Shown here: positions 21,375-32,199 of the stretch, piece by piece | How the letters are laid out: every line of letters starts with the position of its first letter | How positions within the stretch are numbered: position 1 is the stretch's first letter | Source of the DNA: Arachis hypogaea | Lineage: Eukaryota; Streptophyta; Magnoliopsida; Fabales; Fabaceae | Assembly: GCF_003086295.3 (NCBI RefSeq) | Contig: NC_092041.1 | Location: forward strand, 96,311,827-96,375,826 | DNA: 64,000 bases | Reading direction: 5' to 3' | The notes under the pieces: model-generated | Told to the model about the DNA's origin: nothing | The model's input: the letters and a program-made list of their open reading frames with translations, nothing else | Databases searched by the model: none | Made by a program: the position numbers and the translations under genes

Positions 21375-22932
21375 TGATGTGGAATTTACAACCACAAACT
21401 AACCGGCAAGTACACCGGGTCGTACCAAGTAATACCTCAGGTGAGTGAGAGTCGATCCTATGAGAATTGATGGACTAATCAACAATGGTTAAATGATTTA
21501 CTTAGTTAGGCAAGCAGAAAATGGTTTTGAGATGTTCAAAAGGTTTAAAAAGTGACTTCCAAATATCAGAAGGCAGCCACGCAAGTAATTAAGTTGAAAA
21601 TAAAATATGGGAGAAAACAGTTAAGGCTTCAGAGTTATCTATTTTCCTGATTGACTTTTCTTATTAACTATTTTAATCAAGCAAGATTTAATTCATGGCA
21701 AACTATTTGTGACTAGACCCTAATTCCTTAGACCTTCCTAGTCTCCTCTAAAATTCATCAACTGCCAATTTCTTGGTCAATTAATTCCAATTAGAGAGTG
21801 ATGATCGAATTCCAGTTTATATGCCACAAGAATTCTAATTATCCAAAAATAATGGGATTATATGTCACGTATCCCGTTAAATACAAACAATTAGAAATTC
21901 AGGATAATATGTTTTCAAGCTATTGTTCAAGTAAAGAGCTTTTCCAAGTTATACAAGAACTCAATTAAAACATGGGTCATACTTTCGATAGACTTTTCGC
22001 CAATGTGCGTGTGCGCGTGATGTGCGTGTGTGCGCCCTTAAATGCCAAGTCAAATATGGCAAATTATATATCGTTGTTAATCCCCGGATATTAGCTTTCC
22101 AACATAACTAAAACTGCCTCATTTGAACCTCTGTAGCTCAAGTTATGATCAATTGAATGCGAAGAGGTCAGGCTAGACAGCTTTGCAATTCCTTCCATTT
22201 TTGCATGCTTCTTTTCCATCAAATCCAACCAAATGCTACCTAAAATAAACAGAATTGCACAAGACTCAAAGTAGCATCCATAGTGGCTAAAAGATAATTA
22301 ATTCTTGCTTAAACTTATCAAGTTAAATGCAAATTCACTAGGAAAAGATAGGAAAGATGCTAACACATCACAACACCAAACTTGAATTGTTGCTTGTCCT
22401 CAAGCAACCAAACTAATATAGGCGTAGGATGTGAATTTACATGAGAATGAGAGTTTGATTAAGCTCAAGTCTATTCTTAAAATGGGTTTATTCATTGTAA
22501 TTTGAACAGTGTTGGCATCTCACTCTCCTTTGAATCAGAGGAACGTCAGTGTCATTCAGAATTAGAGTCCGGATCATATTATGAATTCTCTGATTTTTAT
22601 ACTCCATTTTAATCCTTGAACACAGCATAATTTTCTTTAATTTATTTTTCTTTGGTGCTTTGCACCTTGAGCCTAACCGTGACTTTAAATGTTTTGTCTC
22701 AAGGTTACTTGACACAGAAACACCACAAGCACTTAACTGGGGAACTCTCTTTAAGTTCTGATTTTTCTTTCAGTTACTGCCAGACAGTGGTGCTCAAAGC
22801 CGTTGGCATACTCTATAGAACGCACTTGGTCTTGACTCTAAGTGTTCTGTCTCAAGGATTACTTGACACAATCACACCACAAGCATATGACTAGGGAAAC
22901 AACTCTTTGAGCTTTTAATCATGTCTGACCTC
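21375..22932 (-). mobile_element. D2: minus-strand fragment of a D-family element (LTR + 3' internal end)
   Basis: 21375-22370 is an LTR in minus orientation. On that strand it starts TGATGTGTTAGCATC and ends with the CGGTGTACTTGCCGGTTAG segment also seen at 34970 and 56190. 22371-22932 is the matching internal 3' end, homologous on the opposite strand to 42190-42634 of D. The junction has the AAGTTTGGTGTTG motif. The fragment stops at the first base of the C2 LTR, so C2 probably inserted into it. Confidence 0.75.
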
Positions 22933-23267
22933 TGATAAACCACTATTTTATGGTTTATCCGGTGCTAATTTGAGTGGTTTTTATCAACTTTTTATTCACT
23001 TATTCATACTATTTGCATGATTTTACAATTCCTTCCTAATCATGCTCTATGATTGAAAACCTGCTCCCTAAGCTTTTAAATTGTGTATTTTTAATGTCCT
23101 CCCGTACCATTCGATGCCGTGATCCGTGTGTTAAGTGTTTTCAGGATCAACAGGGCAGGAATGGCATAGAGGATGGAAAGGAAGCTTGCAAAAAAGGAAG
23201 GAATACAAGAAACTAAGGAGATAACCAGCAAGCACAGACGCGCATGCATGGCTCACGCGTGCGCGTG
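22933..23267 (+). mobile_element. LTR of C2, left part
   Basis: Starts TGATAAACCACTATTTTATGG, nearly identical to the C1 LTR start, and follows C1 to the CGCG-rich patch, where element D has inserted. The last five bases GCGTG are duplicated at 56235-56239. Confidence 0.8.
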
Positions 23268-23324
23268 TGATGCGTGAGCATCTTGTGTATCTTTTCCTAG
23301 TGAATTTGCATCTAATTTGTTGAG
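23268..23324 (+). repeat. D 5' LTR, first 57 bp
   Basis: TGATGCGTGAGCATCTTG to TTGAG, matching 54808-54864 of the 3' LTR. TTGAG (23320-23324) is repeated at 33653-33657 on the other side of E. Confidence 0.85.
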
Positions 23325-24791
23325 TGATGATTGGATTTTTGACGGCTTAGAATTTCACTAATGAAATCTCATTGTAAATTATAGTCTCTAAACCAAGCAA
23401 TAATCCTTTCATACAAAAATTTGTTTGTCACAAGTACAAACCCCTAAAATCTATAAACCAAAGTATTTAAATCTTGGGTCGTCTCTCAAAGGACTTGCAG
23501 GGTAGTGTTCTTGTTATTGGTTGTTTATTTTGGGGTTTTAGATGAGAAATATGAAAAGTAAATGGAAATGAAATTTTATTAACAAAATGGTCTTGGCAAG
23601 GTTTGATGATCAAGGACCTATATCATTATCACTAATCACAACCATGATAGTAGCAAGGATCAATCTCACTAAGTCATCCTCTAGCTAATAGCAAAGAAAA
23701 GTCAAGTGAGTTATATCAAGCCAAGTCCATAAATCCTAGTTCACTAATTGAAGTAATGAAGGCTAGAGTCAATGGCTATCAACTATCAATCACTTGGATA
23801 TTAGTAACTCAAGAGTTCCTAAGTTATCTTTCCAAGCCAAGAACATAAAATTCTATTCTAACATTCTCCCAAGTATTTCATCAAACACTTGGAAGGTACA
23901 AACGAGAAATATAGTAAATCACAACAAGAATGAATTCTACCTACAATTGAATGCAAAGAATTAACAACAACAATCAAGGAAATCACGATTATCATGAATT
24001 ACCTCAAATTGCATTATTGAAAGAAAATAAAAGAACAACATTAGATCCACAACAAAATGAAGAATTGCAAGAATTAAAGTACATAACTAGAGAGAGGAAG
24101 AAGAGAATAGTAAGAATTAATAGAGGAAAAGTAAATCAAAGCATGAATTAAACCTAGATCTAAGATGAGAGATTAACCTAAACCTAATCCTAATTCTAGA
24201 GAGAAGTGAGAGCTTCTCTCTCTAGAAACTACTTCTAAACTAATCCTACAGTGTGTAAAAATGATGTTAAGTCTTGAAAGATGCCTTCCCTTTCAATCCT
24301 TGGTCCTTTTAATGCATTTTGGCGCCAAAGTTGGTTGCACTGGGCCCCATAGCTTCCTAGAATTTGCTGGGCATGAGTTTCATTTAAAAATCACGTGCGG
24401 CCTTCGGTGCGAACGCGCACAGTACGCGTACGCATCCCTGGTCGATATTGCAATGTGCGCGCGAGCGCCTTGTGCGCGTGCGCGTCCTTGGACGAGATCA
24501 GTTCTTTGGCTTTTTGTGCTTCTCTCTACTTGCATGCTTCCTTCCTTGTTCCTTTGATCTATGCCTAGCCTATTTTAACCTGAGATTACTAGCAAACACA
24601 TTGAGGCATCTTATGGAATCAAGGATGAATTAAAATTATCAAAGTAAAGGCTTAAAAAGCATGTTTTTACACTCAAGCACAAATACGAGAGAGATAACAA
24701 AACCATGCTAATTCATTGGTTAAATGTGAGAAAATGTTATCAACATACTCTAAATTCAACACAAGATAAACCCTAAAACCGTGGTTTATCA
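23325..24791 (-). repeat. E 3' LTR
   Basis: 1467 bp, closely similar to 32200-33652. The largest difference is a replaced or deleted stretch near 24061-24110. Contains a CGCG-rich patch at 24400-24495. Confidence 0.9.
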
Positions 24792-26655
24792 ACCTCCCCA
24801 CACTTAAACCTTAGCATGTCCTCATGCTAAAATAAGAAGGAACTAAGGGGTATGGCATTTATTAAATGCAACTAAACTACATGCAATCTACCTAAATGCA
24901 ACTATCTAAAGTGAATGAAAATGCTTGGTCCAAACAAATCAATTCCCAAGAAAACATGTATAAGCACAAGAGCTAGGGCAATAGGAATCAAGTCCAAACC
25001 ATAATTGCATTGGATTATCAAAAGAATCATAACTTGCATGAATATAGATGATAGTGGTGAAAACATGTAATTGAGCTTGGGAACCCTCACCGGATGTGTA
25101 TCCGCTCCTTTCACTCAAGTGTTTAAGGGTTAATTCACTCCATTCTCTTCTAATCATGCTTTTCCAAGATTTGATCTTCTTCTAACAATCAACAGTTAGT
25201 CCATGCATGCATACATTAATCATGAGGTCTTTCATAGGTTGTAATGGGGCTAGGGTCAAGGTAGGATCATATATGGATAAGTGGACTAGAGTTTGGACCT
25301 TTGATAAGCTTAAACTTTCCCACCTAACCTACATAGTGACCTATATAATTGAATTCTAACCTAACTACCCATCGTTTACTTTTTATATACTCATGCATAT
25401 TCTTTTCATTTCACAACAGTTATGCATTGATCTTTTGTTGAGCTTTGCTTTGGGGCATTTTGTCCCCTTTTTATTGCTTTTCTTTTCCTTTCTTTTTCTA
25501 TATATTTTTTTCTTTTTTTCTTTTTTTTTTTCTTTTGTTCTTTTGATTTTCTCATCATTTTTCTTTCTTTTCTTTCAAGAATATCAATGCATAAGGTTTT
25601 ACATTTAACCAATACATGAGCATATACCAATTTTCAAATATAAAAATACAAAACATCCCCTTTTTCCCAACCAATGTTCCCAATCCTCACTAATCTTGAA
25701 AATAAGCACTCTCACTAGCCTAAGCCATTCAAAGATCCAAACGAGCGAATTTTATTATTTTCCGCTTTAGGGCTTGTAATGTGCTAAAATAAAGAATAAT
25801 TGGGTTAAGCATAGGCTCAAAATTGGTTGCAATGGATGATAAAAGGTAGGCTATTTGGTTAAGTGAGTTAATAAAATAATGGCCTCAATCATATAAATGC
25901 ATGAATACAAGGAGTAATTGGACATATAGAATTAAGCAAATCAAGGATCACAATCATAGAAAGAAAATAATTGCACACAAGAAAGAAAAATAAGTGGTTA
26001 TAAAATGTAACCACATCAATAGGCTCAAAACTCACTTGCTTGTGTTCTTAGCTCAAAACATGCTTCACAAGATATATATAATTCAAGCAAATTCCACAAG
26101 AATTTTCCAATCAATTGGGTTGGTGCCTTAAGGTTAAGTTCCTTGGAAAATCTCAATATTTGACTAAGCATTATTGTGATTGAGAAATTCTAAAAATTCC
26201 ATAGTTTACCCTTTCCTTTTTCAATCAAAAACACTTTCTTATGCAAAGAGGGTTAACTAGGTCTTTGACAATTCCAAAACCATTTCTAATCACAACCATA
26301 AAGCTAAAAGAGAAAATTATGCAAAAGTATATAAAGAAAAATCCAACTAGAAAAATCCAACTAAAAGTATAAAATCTAGCATCCGAAGTATCTAAAATCC
26401 AAAATGATAAAGTATGCACAACTAGGGTAAAAGTATCCAAAATAAACCAAAATATATACAAAAGTGCACAAAATAAGATAACTAGGTAGCATAACTAGGA
26501 AATAGCTAAAATATTCACCGGTCCTCTAATGGTGCCACCGGCAACCTCCCCATACTTAAGATCAAGCATCGTCCTCGATGCTAATCCTGAGGATCAGGGA
26601 TAGGTACACCGGTAGGCTCTGGCTCTGTAGTGACATGTGTCTCTGGGGGTGCATC
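24792..26655 (-). other. E 3' untranslated region with pyrimidine/purine tract
   Basis: AT-rich sequence without a supported ORF. At 25440-25580 the plus strand is a TTTTTC-rich tract, hence a long purine tract on the coding strand. The canonical polypurine tract is at the LTR junction. Confidence 0.55.
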
Positions 26656-27882
26656 CTACTGAGCTGGCTCCTCAACATCCTCCTCCTGATGATCCTGCTC
26701 ATCGGAGGCTAGAGAGTCTGGGAGCGGAGGTAGCTCAATACCCTGAGAGATAAACACCTGATCAATCCGATCCAAGCGGCGCATGAGCTGGCGCTTACTG
26801 CGCTCCATAAATCGAAACAGACGCTGAACCAGTAGGTAAGTCAGCTCAGGTACTGGTGGTGGTGGTACATGGGCAGCGGCTGAAGAAGGGGCTGTAGAAG
26901 AGGATGGAGTTGCTGCTGTGGCGGGTAAGGGTCTAGCTACCCTAGCTTGAGAACGGCGTCTAGCTGGGGGCTTCTCATGCACCCAGCCACCCCAAGGAAT
27001 AGTAACCTCCTTGTCATCGTCATCTGGGAGTGGTGGTGTCGCATTATCATCCAACTAAGGAACCTCGGCTAATGCGGCCATACTGGTGACTAGTGTGGGA
27101 AACGGGAGTAGGCCACGGATATGTGCTCGCCACATACTCTGTCGAATCAATCGGGGAAAGTAAACCTCCTTACCCTCCATAACACAGCCAATCAGAAGTA
27201 ACATCTCCATCGGGATCTCAGAAAAGTGAGTGGTGGGTAAGACATAGTGGGCAAATATCATCTGCCAAGTCTTGGCCTCTCTAGTCAAATGAGCAAAAAG
27301 CATCCCTTTGGGCTTTGTGTTGCCCAAATCCATGACCCAAGGAGCATCGGGTATGGCAATCACGCGCTTAAGCGCCTCATAGTCGAAGGTCATGCTTTGG
27401 ATAGCAACATCAGCCTGCTGATGAGCGCAGGTACCATCAGTAAGATGTCGGCACTGCAATGCCTCCTCAATAGCAGTCTCGGTAATCATGATCTCTCTAC
27501 CCCGTAGCTGTATTGAATCAAGAGTAGGATGGAAGAAGTTGCAATAGAACTCCTTGACCCATGAGACATTGATGTTTCCCAAATCCCTATCAACAAATTC
27601 CAAACCCAACTCTAGGATACGGGTGTTGATTGCGCGTCTCACATCATTGGGAAGGACGAGCTTCTTCTCAATATTCAAGTTCTTCTTCTGATACTTGGGA
27701 AGGCACAGCTCATAGTAAAGGTTTGGAAATTTTTCTGGATCAGTGGAAGGTAGCAACTGATTTTCCTTATCCATTTCATTCAGCGGATTCTTAGCATAAT
27801 TCGCATAGTGAGAAGGGGTAGAAATCTTAGAGTGTTTCCTTTTCTTGGAGGTGGTGGCTATGGCCTTTCCTTTGTCTGACAT
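26656..27882 (-). pseudogene. E env-position ORF, Transposase_32-like, one in-frame UAG
   Basis: A single reading frame of about 408 codons from ATG 27882 to a stop at 26656-26658, interrupted only by TAG at 27055-27057. The N-terminus is Lys/Ser-rich (KKRKHSKIS, a possible nuclear signal). The middle (about residues 50-240: ERPLI-type segment replaced by PKYQKKNLNIEKKLV, then VKEFYCNFFHP, REIMITETAIEEAL, EVYFPRLIRQSMW) resembles the putative plant transposon protein domain (Transposase_32) found after pol in Athila-type elements. Past the stop the frame continues Pro/Ala-rich and then LVQRLFRFMERSKRQLMRRL, a usual C-terminus of the family, so the stop is a recent lesion or is read through. 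A splice acceptor (CTTATTTTCAG) ends one base before the ATG. Function of the family is unknown; an envelope role is not shown. Confidence 0.65.
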
Positions 27883-30280
27883 CCTGAAAATAAGGATAGA
27901 ATAGAATATAAGCGATTAAGCAAGTAGCACGAAGCAAGTAAGACATGTTTAGGACGTAAGATGAATGACAAATAGGCAAATGGTGAACTAAAATAGAAAA
28001 CTTGGATAGCAAGAAAGCCTAGAAAATGGAAGCATAATCCAAGAAATCAAAATTTCAAACAATGTAACACAACACTCAGAGAATAGGCATATTCATCAAT
28101 CATACCCTAAAAAGAATGGTTAAAGGGTTAAGTGTAATTAAAAGTGAAGTTAGAACGTTAAAGAAGTTAGAGAGTTAGGAAAATGAGGTTGGAGGATTAG
28201 TGGTATAGTGGAAAATTGCCTAAAGAAAAAGGATATGCAAATTGTGCACAACAAATGTGTTCCCATTATGAGAGTGAGGAAGTCTCAGAAGTGCATGCAA
28301 ATGAACTTGCAATAGTTGGTGTTACAAGCAATAAAATGTAATTGTGCAACTATGAAAAGTTGAAAACTAAGTTGAGTTAAAGAGTAGTTGCACAATCAAA
28401 GCATACCAACTTATAGTAAAAGAATGAACATTATGTAATGACCACGGGAACAAAGAAAATAAGAGTGGAAATGCTGGCCCAAAATACCCCGGGCATTGAA
28501 CTTGGAGTGGGTTAGGAAAAGGTTGAGCTGTGAGTGCCAAGTTCTATCCCTTAAGCGGAGATAGTGTTAAAATAGTTTGGGAGAAATCGGGCAGCATTCC
28601 GGCTATAATATGGACGTTTCCGAATAGCAATCGTAGCGCAAAGAATTACATGAGGCATATAGCAAACAATTAAACACAGCAGCAGTAATACAACAGCAAG
28701 GCAACACTAGTATGAATTCAGAGCAGTTCAAAATCAGCACCCCACAAACAAGTACCAAGCAGAGAATAAACACAAACGGAGCAATTATCAGGCCTAGAAT
28801 CCTCTATCCAGAACCTAGCTACCTAACAGTACATATCTCTAGCTAACCTAACATGCGAAAATCAAGTTCTTAACTAACTAAGACTAACAGTAAACTAATG
28901 ACAGAAGTGGAATGAAGCAGAGGCAGGAGATATGAGAACCTGGGAAGCAGAAACAGATGTGAGAGGGAGGTTCAGACTGAGAGGCTGCCTCAGTTGGTGG
29001 TGGCGACAGAGGTCCACGGTGGCGGAGGAGCGTCGGTGGTCGCCGATTGCGGCAGTGAGAGGGAAATAGGCAATGGGTGAGAGAGAGAGTGAGTGAGAGA
29101 GAAGGGTGAGATGAGGGCGATGGTGTGGCGGTTGGAGAAAGAGGGGGGATGACCGTGAGAGAGGGAGGATGGTTAAGAGGGAGTGAGGGAGGAAGAGAGG
29201 GAAAAAAGGTGGCGTGGTTGCCGCGGCTGTCGTCTCCGGCGGTGTGGTGGTCGGAGTCGTGTCAAGGAGGGAGAAAGAAGGGAGAAGAAGGGAGGAGAGG
29301 AAGAGAGGTGAAGTGCGTGACTGCGCAGTGTTCCTCGCGTCCTAGGGTTATCCTTTTTTTTCAAATCGACGCGGGTGTGCACATGGCGCGTCCGCGTGCA
29401 TTGATGAATATGGGAACCGACGCGTGCGCGCCTTGTGCGTTTACACGTGCTAGGCGAGAATTGGGATAGGTGCGTACGCGTATGGTGCACGCGCTCGTGC
29501 TTGGGGTTGGGCTGGAGGCCTAAGTTTGGCCCAGGGCAGGTGTAACTCTCTGGATTATGGCTTAGAAGTTGCGTCACTGGATCGGCGCGGACGCGGCAGG
29601 TGCTTGGGCGCGCGCATTCTCTTACAAACTCACGGGCGCGAAGGCGCGTAGTACGCGTCCGCGTCATAGGTTTTGGGCCTGGGGCTTGGTGTTGGCCCAA
29701 CGCAAGCCTAACTCTCGGGTGGCATGTGTGGGATGGTGGCATCAGCCTAGGGACGCGTACGCGGCAAGTGCGCGTCTGCGTGCTTTCCCTTAATGATGTA
29801 TGGGCGCGGACGTACGTTGTGCGCGTCCGCGTGGGACGAGTTGGGTCAAAGGCAGAATGTTCTTCCAAGAGAGGCTCAACGCTCTGGAAAATATATGGTG
29901 GTGCATCCGCTCATGGACGCGTGTGCGTACAGCGTGCGCGCGCTTCCTTCCCCCCTTTTTTTTATCTGCTAAAAAGCAGAAAATTTCCCAAGAGCTTCCT
30001 ATAATGCCTGCAACTCTTTATTCACTCAAAAATCATACAATTCACAAAAATACAATTTGATTTATTCATCTACTACTAAGCACAACATACATGTGACTAT
30101 GCTAACAATCAATTTATACAAACAAATCTATATGAAATGAAGATCTACCTACAAATGGCAACTCAAACCATTTATCAAATAAAACTAAAAGATATTGGAA
30201 AGAGTTTACCATGGGTGGGTGTCTCCCACCTAGCACTTTTAGTTAAAGTCCTTAACTTGGACATTTTGAGGAGCTTATTG
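27883..30280 (-). other. E internal non-coding region with GC-rich segment
   Basis: No supported ORF. 28960-29310 is GC-rich and purine-rich on the plus strand (pyrimidine-rich leader on the coding strand). 29360-29945 is packed with ACGCG, GCGCG and CGTCCGCG. On the coding strand it may hold the leader and intron of the downstream ORF, because a good acceptor lies at 27884-27885. Confidence 0.5.
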
Positions 30281-32071
30281 TCATGGTAGCTTGTGCTTGT
30301 ACTCATCATTGAATCTCCAAGGATCTTTGCTTCTCAATTGATTGATAGAATATCCAACCATCTTTACCAAGCTTGGATAGAGTTCTACCCAAGGTATGAG
30401 TTCCCATAGTTGGTCTTCATTCTTCGATCCGGGGTCCCATATCTTATCTTCGCACCCATCTTCGATTTGATCTTCATACTCTTTCTTTCCGGGTGGTTGA
30501 TACATAGAATTCTGTTTAGCACACCAAGATTTCCTTATAGACCCATGCAAAGTGGTATTCTTCCAATCATGGTTCCTATACCTTGAAGCTTTGACCTTAA
30601 TGAGCCTAATTCCTAACTTGCAACTACTACACAACTTGTCCTTACTTTTAATTCTACAAAGAGCTCTAAGTTGTCCATCCGTTTCAATCAAACTATATTC
30701 AAGCAAGAAAGTAAAGCTTAGGGATAAGAATTTTACCCACTTGAATGTTGTGTTGGATGGTGACTCGGGAAGCGAGACTTCCCCACACTTAGATAATGCA
30801 AGGTCTACTTCCTTGTGCTCTTCCTTGTGTATTTCCACCTCTTGACAAATTTTTTCAATTTCAACATTTTCCCTTTTATCACTTGGCTTGGTGTTGTCTT
30901 CAAGAACTCTGATTTCTTACCCAATGGGAGGTGATTCAATTTTGGATATGAATTCATTGATGAGTAAATCCATTTCTTGATCAACCTCTTCATATTCTTC
31001 AATTTCAATATACACCGTGCCAACTTTTTCTCTTTGGTAGGTCTCTTTCGGTTCATCCTCTTCTTCATTGTTCACCAAGGGTACAGGAGGTTGTGCACAC
31101 TCTTCTATTATTCCAACTCCATGCCCATTAAGAGGGGATTCAATTGTAGATAAGAATTCCTCCATGATTGAATCTATTTCTTGATTAACCTTCTCGTATT
31201 CTTCGGTCTTGATATGCTCTAGAGGTTGTTGAGATTCACATGGCGGTCCCACATCTCCTAAATGTTCCACACCTCCTAAATCTTGGACCACTTCCTCCTT
31301 TGTTTCAATAACCGTCGGCTTCTCTAATTGCTCCACTACTACTACTACCGATTCTTCCTTTTTCACCGGATTTTCCAATATCTTCTCCATGTTTTGCTCT
31401 TCCTTAGGCTTTCCACATGTGGCTACGGGAATGACTTGAGTATTCAAATATTGGTGGGCTAAAGCATGCACCATCTTGGTTAAATTGGTTACCAACTCAA
31501 ATGTATCCTGCTTCATGGCTTCTTGTCCTTGAAGTAACAAGGTGAGAGGATCATCTATTGGGGCTTAGGGTGAGTAGGAAGGTTCATTATGTTGGAGAGA
31601 GGGTTCATGGTAGGAAGGTGGTTCCTCTTGGTAAAATTGTGGTGACAGTGTGCATTGAGGTGGTTCTTGGTAGAAATCTTGATAGGGTTGTGGTGGTTCT
31701 AAAGGTTCTTGCTCATGATGGTCATAAGAATGTGATGTGGGTGATTGGTCATATGGTGGATATGGATTATAGGAAAGTGCTTGGTATGGAGAGGCTTGTG
31801 AGTATGGTTGAGGTTCATGTTGAGGATAAGAGTCATAGGCATATGGTGGTGGTTGATTGTCACAAAAAGAGTCACCATAGCCGTTGAATTGACATGCATT
31901 AGGATGTGAATTATACCTATAAGTGTCCGGAGGTTGTTGCCAATAGGAGTGATCAATTCCTTGAGGCTCCTCCCAACTTTGTTGATTCCATCCATAATGA
32001 GTGTTATCATTGAAGTGCACATTTCCTACAATACCATTAGGACCAAACTCATAGCCAAAGTGAGAATTCAT
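30281..32071 (-). pseudogene. E ORF-A: Tyr/Pro/Gln-rich protein, two in-frame stops
   Basis: A single frame of 596 codons from ATG 32071 to the stop at 30281, broken only by TAA at 31565-31567 and TAA at 30917-30919. Residues 1-168 are rich in Tyr, Pro, Gln, His and Asn (NPYPPYDQSPTSHSYDHH) and look disordered. The middle is acidic and holds two copies of a module resembling EYEEVDQEMDLLINEF followed by IESP. The C-terminus has a Trp-rich stretch (WELIPWVELYPS, KDPWRFNDEYKH). It occupies the Gag position but has no recognisable gag or zinc-knuckle motif. G carries a homologous frame at 58485. Function is unknown; I infer an RNA-binding or particle role only from position. Confidence 0.65.
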
Positions 32072-32177
32072 ATTGGAAAAATAAAATAAAACTAACTAAA
32101 CTAGTAATCAAACAAAAGACAAACTATTTACACTATTCACATATGCACAATAACCAATAACATAACACTATTGCAAA

Positions 32178-32195
32178 TTCCCGGCAACGGCACCA
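32178..32195 (-). promoter_or_regulatory. Primer-binding site of E
   Basis: On the minus strand TGGTGCCGTTGCCGGGAA begins four bases after the 5' LTR end and matches the tRNA-Asp complement with two differences. Confidence 0.75.
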
Positions 32196-32199
32196 TTTT

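Noticed and set aside
22933..23267. C2 LTR as the 3' LTR of C1
   Set aside because: It starts at the exact LTR terminus inside D2 sequence. A deletion ending precisely at an LTR end is less likely than a separate insertion, though it cannot be excluded without the right end.
25440..25580. Polypurine tract of E in the TTTTTC-rich stretch
   Set aside because: It is about 650 bp from the LTR; the junction itself has GTGTGGGGAGGT on the coding strand, the expected primer.
29000..29300. Captured host gene fragment suggested by high GC content in E
   Set aside because: No coherent frame or recognisable domain; the purine-rich runs fit a leader of the downstream ORF better.
29173..29868. A 231-codon Arg/Thr/His-rich minus frame in E, with plus-strand frames at 29569-30004
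   Set aside because: Its composition is set by the CGCG-rich repeat patch, which suppresses stops in several frames at once. No domain or conserved start.
31565..32071. Viral or cellular proline-rich structural gene in E
   Set aside because: The frame lies between a primer site and an env-position ORF of a retrotransposon, and G has a homologue in the same position; it is an element gene.
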